This document shows, in pieces, positions 51,994 through 61,691 of a stretch of 64,000 nt of DNA. Origin of the DNA: Pseudomonas sp. Irchel s3b2 (GTDB lineage Bacteria > Pseudomonadota > Gammaproteobacteria > Pseudomonadales > Pseudomonadaceae); assembly GCF_900187445.1 (NCBI RefSeq), contig NZ_FYEB01000003.1, positions 124,001-188,000 on the forward strand, in the 5' to 3' direction. How positions within the stretch are numbered: the first letter of the stretch is position 1; each line of letters begins with the position of its first letter. The position numbers and the translations under genes are program-made. The notes under the pieces were generated by a model. That model did no database searches and was not told the DNA's origin. It saw nothing but the letters and a program-made list of their open reading frames with translations.

Positions 51994-52236
51994 AGGTGCA
52001 ACCGGGTGCAACCCTTTTTTTCTCGGAACAACCAGCAGCTCGTCAGGAAATCAATTCTGGTACATCGGGCCCGTGCCTGCTTGGTGCTTTTACTTCTAGC
52101 GCAACCCGAAAAACGCCCCAAAAAGGAGCAAAAACCGACCCTTTGCAAGAAAATCCGACTAGGTGCAACTTATTCGCGCGAAACTGGTTGCACCTTATTT
52201 GCTTTGTTGAATAGCATTCGCGGCCAAGGTGCAACC
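51994..52236. promoter_or_regulatory. putA-putP control region with five GTTGCA (PutA) boxes
   Basis: Exact GTTGCA or TGCAAC hexamers occur at 51997-52002, 52007-52012, 52164-52169, 52187-52192 and 52230-52235. Four of the five lie in a longer RGGTGCAACC sequence. The first two are 10 bp apart, so they face the same side of the helix. E. coli PutA binds GTTGCA sites in its put intergenic region, so autorepression without proline is expected. Beyond these boxes the 461-bp gap (51925-52385) shows nothing that I can name. Confidence 0.85.
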
Positions 52237-52385
52237 AGTCAAAAAGATCGGTGTGCCGGCTGATGGCTTTCCTGGGGAAACATCAGTCATAAATGCGCGG
52301 GATCCGGAATCGTCTGTCAAACGTCGTCGTTTGCGAGCAGTTCACTAGCCGCCGTTACATAAAAACAATGCCAGGGCGTAACTCA

Positions 52386-53870
52386 ATGAGCGTAAGCAAT
52401 CCAACCCTGATCACGTTCGTGATCTACATCGCAGCAATGGTGCTGATCGGCTTGATGGCCTATCGCTCCACCAACAACCTTTCTGACTACATTCTGGGTG
52501 GTCGTAGCCTGGGCAGCGTCGTGACCGCGCTTTCTGCCGGTGCTTCCGACATGAGCGGCTGGTTGCTGATGGGCCTGCCGGGCGCTATCTACATGTCCGG
52601 TCTTTCCGAAAGCTGGATCGCCATCGGCCTGATCATCGGTGCTTACCTGAACTGGCTGTTCGTCGCCGGCCGTCTGCGCGTGCAGACCGAGCACAACGGC
52701 GATGCGCTGACCCTCCCGGACTATTTCGCCAGCCGTTTCGAAGACAAAAGCGGCCTGCTGCGGATCATCTCTGCGGTCGTGATCCTGGTGTTCTTCACCA
52801 TCTATTGCGCTTCCGGCATCGTGGCCGGCGCCCGTCTGTTCGAAAGCACCTTCGGCATGTCCTACGAGACAGCGCTGTGGGCCGGTGCTGCGGCGACGAT
52901 TGCCTACACCTTCGTCGGTGGTTTCCTGGCAGTGAGCTGGACTGACACCGTACAAGCCACGCTGATGATCTTCGCCTTGTTGCTAACGCCGATCATCGTG
53001 CTGCTGGCGACTGGCGGCATCGACACCACCTTCCTGGCGATCGAAGCACAAGATCCAAGCAACTTCGACATGCTGAAAAACACCACTTTCATCGGCATCA
53101 TCTCGCTGATGGGCTGGGGCTTGGGCTACTTCGGCCAGCCGCACATCCTGGCGCGCTTCATGGCGGCGGATTCGGTCAAGTCGATCGCCAACGCTCGTCG
53201 CATCTCCATGACCTGGATGATTCTGTGCCTGGGCGGCACCGTCGCTGTAGGTTTCTTCGGCATCGCTTACTTCTCGGCAAACCCTGCCGTGGCCATGCCC
53301 GTGAGCGAAAACCACGAGCGTGTGTTTATCGAACTGGCGAAAATCCTGTTTAACCCATGGGTTGCCGGTATCTTGCTGTCGGCCATTCTGGCGGCGGTGA
53401 TGAGCACCTTGAGCTGCCAACTGCTGGTGTGCTCGAGCGCCCTGACTGAAGACTTCTACAAAACCTTCCTGCGTAAAAGCGCTTCCCAGGTTGAGCTGGT
53501 CTGGGTCGGCCGCGCCATGGTGCTGTTGGTTGCCCTGATCGCCATTGCTATGGCGGCAAATCCGGAAAACCGTGTCCTGGGTCTGGTCAGCTACGCCTGG
53601 GCTGGTTTCGGTGCTGCGTTCGGTCCAGTTGTCCTGATCTCCGTGATCTGGAAAGACATGACCCGCAACGGCGCACTGGCCGGTATCCTGGTCGGCGCGA
53701 TCACCGTGATCGTCTGGAAACACTTCGAACTGCTGGGCCTGTACGAAATCATCCCTGGTTTCATCTTCGCCAGCCTGGCGATCTACTTCGTCAGCAAAAT
53801 GGGCACCCCGACCGCTGGTATGCTTCAGCGCTTTGCCGCGGCCGAGAAGGATTTCCGCCTGAACCAGTGA
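52386..53870 (+). CDS. putP: Sodium/proline symporter
   Basis: A 494-residue SSS-family transporter with 13 membrane segments that imports proline with Na+. The family motifs show near the start: S-D-Y-I-L-G-G-R-S-L-G (about 32-42), A-S-D-M-S-G-W-L-L-M-G-L-P-G (TM2), and W-T-D-T-V-Q (about 183). The ATG at 52386 gives the family N-terminus; the longer reading from 52293 adds a non-hydrophobic tail. It is divergent from putA and ends in a strong terminator. Confidence 0.96.
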   Translation: MSVSNPTLITFVIYIAAMVLIGLMAYRSTNNLSDYILGGRSLGSVVTALSAGASDMSGWLLMGLPGAIYMSGLSESWIAIGLIIGAYLNWLFVAGRLRVQTEHNGDALTLPDYFASRFEDKSGLLRIISAVVILVFFTIYCASGIVAGARLFESTFGMSYETALWAGAAATIAYTFVGGFLAVSWTDTVQATLMIFALLLTPIIVLLATGGIDTTFLAIEAQDPSNFDMLKNTTFIGIISLMGWGLGYFGQPHILARFMAADSVKSIANARRISMTWMILCLGGTVAVGFFGIAYFSANPAVAMPVSENHERVFIELAKILFNPWVAGILLSAILAAVMSTLSCQLLVCSSALTEDFYKTFLRKSASQVELVWVGRAMVLLVALIAIAMAANPENRVLGLVSYAWAGFGAAFGPVVLISVIWKDMTRNGALAGILVGAITVIVWKHFELLGLYEIIPGFIFASLAIYFVSKMGTPTAGMLQRFAAAEKDFRLNQ

Positions 53871-53908
53871 TGGGGATGAGCTGATGCTCTGATCTTTCGC
53901 TGAATATG

Positions 53909-53947
53909 AAAACGGCCCGCTTCCTTTTGGAGGCGGGCCGTTTTTTT
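53909..53947 (+). terminator. Rho-independent terminator of putP
   Basis: An AACGGCCCGC / GCGGGCCGTT stem (53911-53920 with 53933-53942) followed by a T7 run, 39 bases after the stop codon. Confidence 0.92.
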
Positions 53948-54112
53948 GTTTTGGGGGAAAGGTTTGGTGTCAGTGCTGGCCTCTTCGCAGCAACACACTA
54001 CTTCTGCGGGGAATGTCTGTAGCCCAACATCCCGATTTTTGAAGGAAAGATCCCTAAAAAAACAGGACAAATCTGATTTCCTTGTCCCTCCGTCAACACC
54101 TCTTGTCGCTCA

Positions 54113-54155
54113 TGCAGAATCGCCCGCCTTCATTCTGCAGAGACACATCGGATGT
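54113..54155 (+). promoter_or_regulatory. vgrG leader hairpin and start-overlapping dyad
   Basis: TGCAGAAT (54113-54120) and ATTCTGCA (54132-54139) form a perfect 8-bp stem 12 bases before the vgrG ATG. ACATCGGATGT (54145-54155) overlaps the start codon and can fold with GGA in the loop, as RsmA/CsrA targets do. No clear ribosome site is visible. Confidence 0.4.
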
Positions 54156-56170
54156 TCGCGCCTGCCAATCAACCGCGTTTCACGTTGACCCTCGACGGCG
54201 TCCAGAATGAGCTCAAGGTACTTGAGTTCACGGGCAAGGAAGCCATCAGCCAGCCCTACCGCTTTGACCTGGAACTGGTCAGCGAACGGCCCGACATTGA
54301 TCTCGAAAGCCTGCTGCATCGTCAGGCGTTTCTGAGTTTCGATGCACAAGGTTCCGGTATTCATGGTCAGATTTATCGGGTTGGCCAGAGCGATTCCGGC
54401 CAACGTCTGACGGGGTACCAAATCAGTCTCGTACCGCGTCTGGCGTACCTTGCTCGGCGTATCAATCAGCGAATCTTCCAGCGCAAAAACGTGCCGACCA
54501 TCGTCGAGGAGGTTCTCAAAGACCATGGCATCCAGCGGGATGCCTTTGAGTTCAGACTCGGCAGCGACTACTCCGATCGCGAGTATTGCGTGCAGTACGC
54601 CGAAAGCGATCTGGCGTTCATCCAGCGGTTATGTGCAGAAGTCGGCATTCATTACCACTTCCAGCACAGCCCCGACGGGCATCTGTTGGTGTTCGGCGAT
54701 GATCAGACGGTTTTCCCCCGGCTGCCCGAGCCGACGCTGTATCTGCCGGGCAGTGGAATGGCGGCAGATACGCCAGCGATCAAGCGTTTCAGCGTGCGAT
54801 TGGAAACACGGACTACGGCAGTCACGCGCCGGGACTACGACTTCCATAAACCGCGTTTGCAACTCGAAAGCCGCCTCGACAGCGAGCAGCGCCCGGTGCT
54901 TGAGGACTATCACTTCCCCGGCCAATTCAGCGATCGCGAGCACGGCAAGCATCTGGCTCAACGGGCCTTGGAGCGCCACGTGGCAGATTATCGCCAGGCC
55001 GAAGGTTGCGGCGATGAATCTGCTTTAGTCAGTGGGCATTTCCTACGCCTCGCCGAACACCCGCGTCAGACGTGGAATGACCTGTGGTTGATCACTGAAA
55101 TTGAACACCATGGCCGCCAGCCGCAAGTGCTGGAAGAGTCGGCCACCAGCGACAGCCCGGATGATTTTCAGGGCTATCGCAATACCTTTCTGGCGACGCC
55201 GTGGGATGTTTTTTTTCGCCCGCCGCTGGGGCCAGAAAAACCGCGCATGCTTGGCTATCAGCCGGCCGTGGTCACCGGCCCGACTGACAGCGAAATCCAT
55301 TGCGACGCGTACGGTCGAGTCAAGGTTCAGTTCGCCTGGGACCGTGACGGTCAGCTCAACGAGCATTCCAGTTGCTGGTTGCGCGTTGCCACTGGCTGGG
55401 CGCACGACCGTTACGGCAGCGTGATGATTCCGCGCGTCGGCATGGAAGTGCTGGTGGGATTCGTCGACGCAGATGCCGACAAGCCGCTGGTCATGGGTTG
55501 CCTGCCCAACGCGGCCACCCCGGTGCCACTCGATCTGCCGGCGGACAAGACCCGCAGCATTTTCCGCAGTCAAAGTAGTCCCGGTGGCGGCGGTTACAAC
55601 GAATTGCGCATCGAGGATCGCAAAGGCGCCGAGGAAATCTACCTGCGCGCCCAGCGAAACTGGACTCAGCATGTACTGAACGATCAACAAGTGCAGGTCG
55701 ACAACCAGCGCAGCATCGTCGTCACCGGCACCGCCCGCCATGAGTTGAAGGCTGACGAAAAACGCATCACCCACGGTCAGCGCCAGACCGAAGTGCGGCT
55801 GGACGATCACTTGGTAGTGGTCGGCGACCGGCACATTCGCGTGACCAGTCAGGCGCTCAATGCCAGTCAGCAATTCCACGTCAGCGCCGGCCAGCAAGTG
55901 CTCATCGACGGCGGCGCCAGTGCCACCATTCAAGCGGGCGGGCAGTGGATCAATATCGGCCCCGGCGGGATTTTCAGCAGCGTGCCGATTCAGGTCGGCG
56001 GCGCACCGATGGCGGCCATGGCTGCTGCGCCGAGCCTGCCGGATGTGCCGTTGAAACTCGCAGCCGCCCCGGCGGCGCTGCTCAGTGCCGCACAAATACT
56101 CAGCCTGCAAAGCGACGCGCCATTCTGCGAAGAATGCGAGCGCTGCAAGGACGGTGTTTGTGCCGCCTGA
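54152..56170 (+). CDS. vgrG: VgrG, type VI secretion spike protein
   Basis: A 672-residue spike. The N-terminal gp27/gp44-like part covers about 1-380 (L-T-L-D-G-V, Y-C-V-Q-Y-A-E-S-D-L-A-F-I-Q-R-L). The OB-fold gp5-like part holds D-A-Y-G-R-V-K-V-Q-F-A-W-D and W-A-H-D-R-Y-G-S-V-M-I-P-R-V-G-M-E-V. The beta-helix/DUF2345-like end follows from about 470. The tail carries four Cys at 659, 662, 665 and 670 (C-x2-C-x2-C-x4-C). It heads an orphan module with a DUF4123 adaptor and an Rhs effector; no structural T6SS genes are in the window. Confidence 0.94.
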   Translation: MFAPANQPRFTLTLDGVQNELKVLEFTGKEAISQPYRFDLELVSERPDIDLESLLHRQAFLSFDAQGSGIHGQIYRVGQSDSGQRLTGYQISLVPRLAYLARRINQRIFQRKNVPTIVEEVLKDHGIQRDAFEFRLGSDYSDREYCVQYAESDLAFIQRLCAEVGIHYHFQHSPDGHLLVFGDDQTVFPRLPEPTLYLPGSGMAADTPAIKRFSVRLETRTTAVTRRDYDFHKPRLQLESRLDSEQRPVLEDYHFPGQFSDREHGKHLAQRALERHVADYRQAEGCGDESALVSGHFLRLAEHPRQTWNDLWLITEIEHHGRQPQVLEESATSDSPDDFQGYRNTFLATPWDVFFRPPLGPEKPRMLGYQPAVVTGPTDSEIHCDAYGRVKVQFAWDRDGQLNEHSSCWLRVATGWAHDRYGSVMIPRVGMEVLVGFVDADADKPLVMGCLPNAATPVPLDLPADKTRSIFRSQSSPGGGGYNELRIEDRKGAEEIYLRAQRNWTQHVLNDQQVQVDNQRSIVVTGTARHELKADEKRITHGQRQTEVRLDDHLVVVGDRHIRVTSQALNASQQFHVSAGQQVLIDGGASATIQAGGQWINIGPGGIFSSVPIQVGGAPMAAMAAAPSLPDVPLKLAAAPAALLSAAQILSLQSDAPFCEECERCKDGVCAA

Positions 56171-56897
56171 TGCCTTGTCACCTCACGCCTGGCTGGAGCG
56201 CCAGCCGCTGCAACCGGCGGAGCAACTGTTCGCGATTTTCAGTAGTGCCAGTGCTGCTGAGCCGTTCAAAGCCTGGCAACGCTCAATCACCGCTCAAGCG
56301 CCGAGCCCGATCTGGGCCGACACCGCGTATGCCGAGTGGGAAGCGGTGATGCCCTATGTCGGAATCGTCGCTGCTGGCAGTGAGTTTCTGGAGTGGGTTG
56401 CTGCTACTGAGTCTCGTGACTGGGGTTGGCTAGCGGTTTCTTCAGCCGCTTCAGAGGTTCTGGTCGAGCATTTTTGTTCTCTCACGCAAGCGCTGCTGCC
56501 CAACGGCGACAAGGTGTTTTTTCGGTTCTGGGATGGGCGCTATGTGCTGCCGATTCTGCAGTCTGCCGACTTTAACGCTACGCAGTTAATGCCCGTCATC
56601 GACCGTTGTTTGATCAATGAGCAACCGCTCGATATCGGTGGCAGTGCATTGAAAACCTCCAGGGTTTCCCCGTGGTGGGAAGTTTCTGAATCGCTCCTCA
56701 AACACCTCGCCACTGAGTCCGTCACAACCCGCATCAACAACTTGATGAAGTGGTTGAGCGAGGACCGGCCTGATTTATATGAGGCGTTCTCAGAGCGTGT
56801 ATTGCGGCACAAAGTTGCGATCTTTTTGCAAGCGCCGGACCTGCCTCAAGCACCGAAATCAGCCTTGGTGGATTACCTGATATCGGAGCTGGACTGA
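56160..56897 (+). CDS. DUF4123 effector chaperone/adaptor
   Basis: A DUF4123 (Tap/TEC-like) protein that loads an effector on the VgrG tip. I take the GTG at 56160 (AAGGA about 8 bases before), giving 245 residues and an 11-bp overlap with vgrG; a GTG at 56154 is equally in frame. Typical blocks: W-A-D-T-A-Y-A-E-W-E-A-V-M-P-Y-V, W-G-W-L-A-V-S-S, and F-F-R-F-W-D-G-R-Y-V-L-P-I-L. The stop overlaps the rhs start (TGATG). Its place between vgrG and rhs says it serves that effector. Confidence 0.85.
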   Translation: MPPDALSPHAWLERQPLQPAEQLFAIFSSASAAEPFKAWQRSITAQAPSPIWADTAYAEWEAVMPYVGIVAAGSEFLEWVAATESRDWGWLAVSSAASEVLVEHFCSLTQALLPNGDKVFFRFWDGRYVLPILQSADFNATQLMPVIDRCLINEQPLDIGGSALKTSRVSPWWEVSESLLKHLATESVTTRINNLMKWLSEDRPDLYEAFSERVLRHKVAIFLQAPDLPQAPKSALVDYLISELD

Positions 56898-59800
56898 TGG
56901 ATCAGATCGAACGCATCGAGCAGGAGCTCGACGGTTTCAAAGACACCTTGAGTTTGTATCGCCAGCAACTTGGCAGCTTCTTGAGCCGGAATGCAGACAG
57001 GGTCAGCCGGGCGCTGGATATGCCGTCGCTGATGGACATGGATCGGAAGATCAAGCTGGGTAGTACCAGCAAGTCAGTCAGTAGTCGCGATGACGATTTT
57101 TTCTCCAGCGTTGCGCAGTGTCCGGACGGCGGGATTCTGGAAATCGAGAGCAAATTTGAATCGGTTTATGACATTCCGTTGGGGAATATTCAGGTCGATG
57201 TGATTGCCATGGATGGCGGTAAGTCGACGCCTGTGACGCTCGATGAAAACGGTAAAGGACAGTTCGAAGGCTTACCCGGCAAGTTCTATCGCGTTCATGT
57301 TCAAAGTGAAGTTACCCCGGACCAAATCGATGATCTGTTCTCCTCATACGACGGCCTGACCACAGAGCTGGAGGGCTGGCTACGCAAGGAGTGGGAGGGT
57401 TTCAAGCCGCAGTGGTCGCAGCAATCGACATCAGCTTCGTTGGCAGCAGTGGGTAATGGAGTGCTCGCGGGAGGTTGGGCTGCGATTCAGGCTGTTTGGG
57501 ATGGCATTGGTGAACTCACCGACATCCTGAAAGACCCCAACGCCTTTGCCAAAAAGCTCGGTGAAAGTGCCGGTCAACTCGCCAATCTGGCCGTCACTGC
57601 CCCAGACAAAATGGAAAAAGCCATGTTGCTGGCCAGCGACGAGGCAGCACTGTGTTTGCTGGTACGCACCGCAGTGCTATGGCTCGAAGCATTGCCACCT
57701 TCGCAACTTGCCGGGTCCTCAGCTGAAGCCATTTCAAAGGTCGTGGTCGGCTTGGTCATCGACTTGTTAATTGGCTTGGTGCTGAGTGTCGTTGGGGTAG
57801 GCATTGCCTGGCTGACAGTGCGTCTGGCCAAGTACAGCGCGCAGATTTTTCAGGCCGCAATGGGCTTCGTGAAGTCGATGGTCGCGATCATCAACAACTT
57901 CATTGAGTACGTCGACCGCTATAAAAAAGTCGCCGCGCGCGGTGTTGCAGCGGGACTGAAAAAAGGCCGGATGCAACTGCGTTGGGATGCCCGGCGCAAC
58001 ACCACGCTGAAAAAAGACGAACACCACGACAACGTCTCGAAGCAGGCCACCAACCCCAACGGCGACTCCGCCGATTCCGCCGATAAAACCGCGACCAATA
58101 AATGCCCGGTGTCGATGGTTACCGGCGAAGAGCTGCTGACCCTGACCGACGGTTCGCTGGATGGGCTGCTGCCGTTTGCCTTCACCCGGTTGTACCGCAC
58201 CAGCGCAGTGGAGATCGATTGCGGGCTGGGCTGGGGCTGGAGCCATTCATTGGCGCAGCGGTTGGAGCTGGACGATAAACATGTCGTCTGGATCGACCAC
58301 GAAAACCGTCGCACCACGTTCCCTATCCCGTCCGCTGAACGCCCGGCGATCCACAACAGCCTCTCTCGTGCGGCGATTTATCTCGGTGATGCCCCCGAAG
58401 AACTGATCCTCGCCCAGGCTGGCGACGACACACGTTTCTACCACTTTCATAACGGTCGGCTGACGGCGATCAGCGACGCCTACGACAACCGCCTGCGCAT
58501 CACCCGCGACCGTCAGGAGCGTATCCAACGCCTCGACAACGGCGCGGGCCGCGCCTTGCGGTTGCGTTACGACCGCGCCCACCTGATCGCCGTCGACTAC
58601 CAGGTGTTTGTCCCGGCGCAGACCCTCGACGAAGCCTGGCAAACCGAACAAACGCTGGTCAGTTACCGCTACGACGAGCGCGATCAACTGATCGAAGCGA
58701 GCAACGCCGCCGGGGAAAGCGAGCGTTACGACTACGACGACCGGCACGTGATCCTGCAGCGGCAACTGGCCGGTGGCGCGAGTTTCTTCTGGGCGTGGGA
58801 ACGCTCCGGCAAGGCGGCGCGCTGCGTCCGGCACTGGGCGTCGTTTGCGCAGATGGATGCGTGCTATGTCTGGGATGACCAGGGCAGCGTTACCGTCCAC
58901 AACGTCGACGGCAGCCAAGAGGTTTACGTCCACGACGATCGGGCGCGGCTGGTGCGCAAGGTCGGGCTGGACGGTGGTGAACAGCTCAAGGCCTACGACG
59001 AGCAGGGCCGGTTGGTGGCCGAGCAGGATCCGCTCGGCGCCGTTACCGAATACCGTTATGACGAAGTCGGACGGTTGGTGGCGCTGATTCCGCCAGAAGA
59101 CGAGCCAACGGCCTACGAGTATCGCAACGGTTTCCTGCATGCGCGCTATCGCGGTAAAGCCGTATGGAAATACCAGCGCAATGCGCAGGGCGATGTGACC
59201 GAGGCCACCGATCCCGACGGCCACGTCACCCATTACCACTACGACCCTCAGGGGCGCTTGCTGTCGATCCGCTACCCGGACACCAGCCGCCATGTCTTCG
59301 TCTGGAATGCCTTGGGGCAACTGCTCGAAGAGACCTTGCCGGATGGCGGGCAGCGACGCTTTTCCTACGATGCGCTGGGGCGGCAGATTACCCGTCAGGA
59401 CGAACACGATGCCGTCATCCGTTACCAATGGGACGCCGTTGGCCGACTGACTCAGACGATTTTGCCTACCGGTGCCACTCGCGCCTTCAGCTACAACGCC
59501 TACGGCAAGATCACCGCCGAACGCGATGAACTGGGCCGCGTCACTCGCTATGAATACGCCGACGATTTGCACCTGGTCAGCCGCCGGATCAATCCTGATG
59601 GCACGCAACTGCGTTATCGCTACGACAACGCACAGCTGCTGCTGACGGAAATCGAAAACGAATCCGGCGAGACCTATCAGCTGGACTACACGCCCAGCGG
59701 ATTGATCCGACAGGAAACCGGCTTCGACGGTCGCCGCACCGCGTACGTCTATGACCTCAACGGCCACCTGCTGGAAAAAACCGAATTCGGCGATGACGGC

Positions 59801-61690
59801 TCAGAACTGATCACGGCTTATGAGCGGGACTCAGTTGGGCGTTTGCTGACCAAGACCCTGCCCGATGGCCTCCAGATCGACTACCGCTACGACTCGTTGG
59901 GCCGACTGACCAGCGTCGATGACGGCCACGACCATCCGCTGGAATTCGAGTACGACCAGCAGGATCGCCTGATCACCGAACATCAGGGCTGGGGCACCTT
60001 GCGTTACCGCTACGACGCCTGCGGCCAGCTCAACCGCCTGCGCCTGCCAGACACCAGCAAACTCGATTACCACCACGCCAAGGGCGGCGCGCTGACGGCC
60101 ATCGACCTCAATGGCGCGCGGCTCACCACTCACCAATTTGCCTTCGGACGCGAACAAAACCGTCAGCAGGGCCTGTTGCTCAGTGAATATGCCTACGACG
60201 ACCAAGGCCGTTTGAAGGCCCACGCCGTCAGCCAACAGCAAAAAAACCTCTACCGCCGCGACTATGCCTACGGCCTCAACGGCAATCTCGACCACATCGC
60301 CGACACCCGCCACGGCCAGCGCAACTACCAGTACGACCCGCTCGACCGCCTGACCCGCTTGCGTCACACCCGCGACGACCCACCTGAGTCCTTCGCCCAC
60401 GACCCGGCCGGCAACCTGCTGATGCAGGACCGGCCCGGTGCCACGAAGGTGCTGGGTAATCGTCTTCTGATGCAAGGCGACCGCCACTACGACTACGACG
60501 CCTTCGGCAACCTCATCCGCGAACATCGCGGCACCGCGCAAAAACTCGTCACCGAATACCGCTACGACTGCCAGCACCGGCTGATCGGCGTCACCACCCC
60601 GGACGGTCGTTGTTCCAGTTACCGCTACGACGCCTTCGGCCGTCGCATCAAGAAAACCGTCGATGGCAAAACCACCGAGTTCTTCTGGCAGGGTGACAAC
60701 CTCATCGCCGAAAGCAGCCGCGAGCACTACCGCAGCTACGTCTACGACCCCGGCAGCTTCCGCCCGCTGGCCATGCTCGACGGCAAAGGCCCGAAAAAAG
60801 CCTGCCCGTTCTATTACCAACTGGATCACCTCGGCACACCGCAGGAGCTGACGGATTACGGCGGCGAGATTGTCTGGTCGGCGAAGTACAACGCCTACGG
60901 CAAGGTCACGCATCTGGCGTTCGGTGGGGGCGAGCAACTCGATCAGCCGCTGCGGTTTCAGGGGCAGTATTTCGACGTTGAGAGCGGCCTGCATTACAAC
61001 CGGCATCGGTACTATGATCCGGATATTGGTCGGTACCTGACGCCGGATCCGATCAAGTTGGCGGGTGGGCTGAACCAGTACCAGTACACGCCGAATCCGA
61101 CGGGGTGGGTTGATCCGTTGGGGTTGAGCTCGACGAACTGCCCACCGCCGAACAATAAGAAAAAGGAAGGCTGTCCGTTATCTGTTGACTCTAGTAAACC
61201 CGCCGTAAATAAAGGTTCTCCAAAGCTTCCTAAGGCGAATCACACTGAGCCTAAAACTGAGGAGGAAGCCAAGCGTCAGGTATTAAAGTGGAACAGAGAA
61301 TACAAAATGCATTCAGTTGAAAAGCATGGTCCAGAGATTGACGATAAAGCTTTGAAGCAGCGGTCGATTGATGGTTCTCATCCGACGAAAAAAGGTGTGA
61401 GAGGACCTATCAGGCCAAGCTCTCAATTCAGTAGCTGGACGATGCAATATCGTGCAATAAGCTATGCCTTGTCCAAAATGCACCGTGATGTGCCTGAGCC
61501 GACTGGTTATGACAGTGAGCAGAATCCCTTTGTCAGAATGAAATTGCCGGGCGCAGGGCGTGGATACAAACCTAACAATAAAGATCTAGATAATCCTCGA
61601 TATGTAGAAACCCTTGATGGTGCAGAAATAAAGTTTGATAGGAAAAATGTAAAGCGTCCGTTCACAGCATTTCCTCGAGAGGTTAAATAA
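56897..61690 (+). CDS. Rhs-family T6SS effector with C-terminal toxin
   Basis: A 1597-residue polymorphic toxin. Residues 1-135 include a helix and a transthyretin-like beta domain (S-V-Y-D-I-P-L-G-N-I-Q-V-D-V, G-Q-F-E-G-L-P). One hydrophobic stretch lies at about 282-308. A DUF6531-type segment starts the Rhs shell (P-V-S-M-V-T-G-E, near 395), followed by about twenty YD repeats up to 1400. The core ends in G-R-Y-L-T-P-D-P and D1406-P-L-G-L1410. The tip (1411-1597) is AT-richer. M-H-S-V-E-K-H-G, an R near 1489 and S-S-Q-F-S-S-W recall RNase A-like CdiA toxins; this is a weak match. No PAAR domain is seen. Confidence 0.9.
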   Translation: MDQIERIEQELDGFKDTLSLYRQQLGSFLSRNADRVSRALDMPSLMDMDRKIKLGSTSKSVSSRDDDFFSSVAQCPDGGILEIESKFESVYDIPLGNIQVDVIAMDGGKSTPVTLDENGKGQFEGLPGKFYRVHVQSEVTPDQIDDLFSSYDGLTTELEGWLRKEWEGFKPQWSQQSTSASLAAVGNGVLAGGWAAIQAVWDGIGELTDILKDPNAFAKKLGESAGQLANLAVTAPDKMEKAMLLASDEAALCLLVRTAVLWLEALPPSQLAGSSAEAISKVVVGLVIDLLIGLVLSVVGVGIAWLTVRLAKYSAQIFQAAMGFVKSMVAIINNFIEYVDRYKKVAARGVAAGLKKGRMQLRWDARRNTTLKKDEHHDNVSKQATNPNGDSADSADKTATNKCPVSMVTGEELLTLTDGSLDGLLPFAFTRLYRTSAVEIDCGLGWGWSHSLAQRLELDDKHVVWIDHENRRTTFPIPSAERPAIHNSLSRAAIYLGDAPEELILAQAGDDTRFYHFHNGRLTAISDAYDNRLRITRDRQERIQRLDNGAGRALRLRYDRAHLIAVDYQVFVPAQTLDEAWQTEQTLVSYRYDERDQLIEASNAAGESERYDYDDRHVILQRQLAGGASFFWAWERSGKAARCVRHWASFAQMDACYVWDDQGSVTVHNVDGSQEVYVHDDRARLVRKVGLDGGEQLKAYDEQGRLVAEQDPLGAVTEYRYDEVGRLVALIPPEDEPTAYEYRNGFLHARYRGKAVWKYQRNAQGDVTEATDPDGHVTHYHYDPQGRLLSIRYPDTSRHVFVWNALGQLLEETLPDGGQRRFSYDALGRQITRQDEHDAVIRYQWDAVGRLTQTILPTGATRAFSYNAYGKITAERDELGRVTRYEYADDLHLVSRRINPDGTQLRYRYDNAQLLLTEIENESGETYQLDYTPSGLIRQETGFDGRRTAYVYDLNGHLLEKTEFGDDGSELITAYERDSVGRLLTKTLPDGLQIDYRYDSLGRLTSVDDGHDHPLEFEYDQQDRLITEHQGWGTLRYRYDACGQLNRLRLPDTSKLDYHHAKGGALTAIDLNGARLTTHQFAFGREQNRQQGLLLSEYAYDDQGRLKAHAVSQQQKNLYRRDYAYGLNGNLDHIADTRHGQRNYQYDPLDRLTRLRHTRDDPPESFAHDPAGNLLMQDRPGATKVLGNRLLMQGDRHYDYDAFGNLIREHRGTAQKLVTEYRYDCQHRLIGVTTPDGRCSSYRYDAFGRRIKKTVDGKTTEFFWQGDNLIAESSREHYRSYVYDPGSFRPLAMLDGKGPKKACPFYYQLDHLGTPQELTDYGGEIVWSAKYNAYGKVTHLAFGGGEQLDQPLRFQGQYFDVESGLHYNRHRYYDPDIGRYLTPDPIKLAGGLNQYQYTPNPTGWVDPLGLSSTNCPPPNNKKKEGCPLSVDSSKPAVNKGSPKLPKANHTEPKTEEEAKRQVLKWNREYKMHSVEKHGPEIDDKALKQRSIDGSHPTKKGVRGPIRPSSQFSSWTMQYRAISYALSKMHRDVPEPTGYDSEQNPFVRMKLPGAGRGYKPNNKDLDNPRYVETLDGAEIKFDRKNVKRPFTAFPREVK

Positions 61691-61691
61691 A

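Noticed and set aside
53976..53996. Possible sigma-54 promoter (CTGGC ... GC) before vgrG
   Set aside because: Only the GG-n10-GC core is met; the -12 half lacks TTGC, so the match is too weak.
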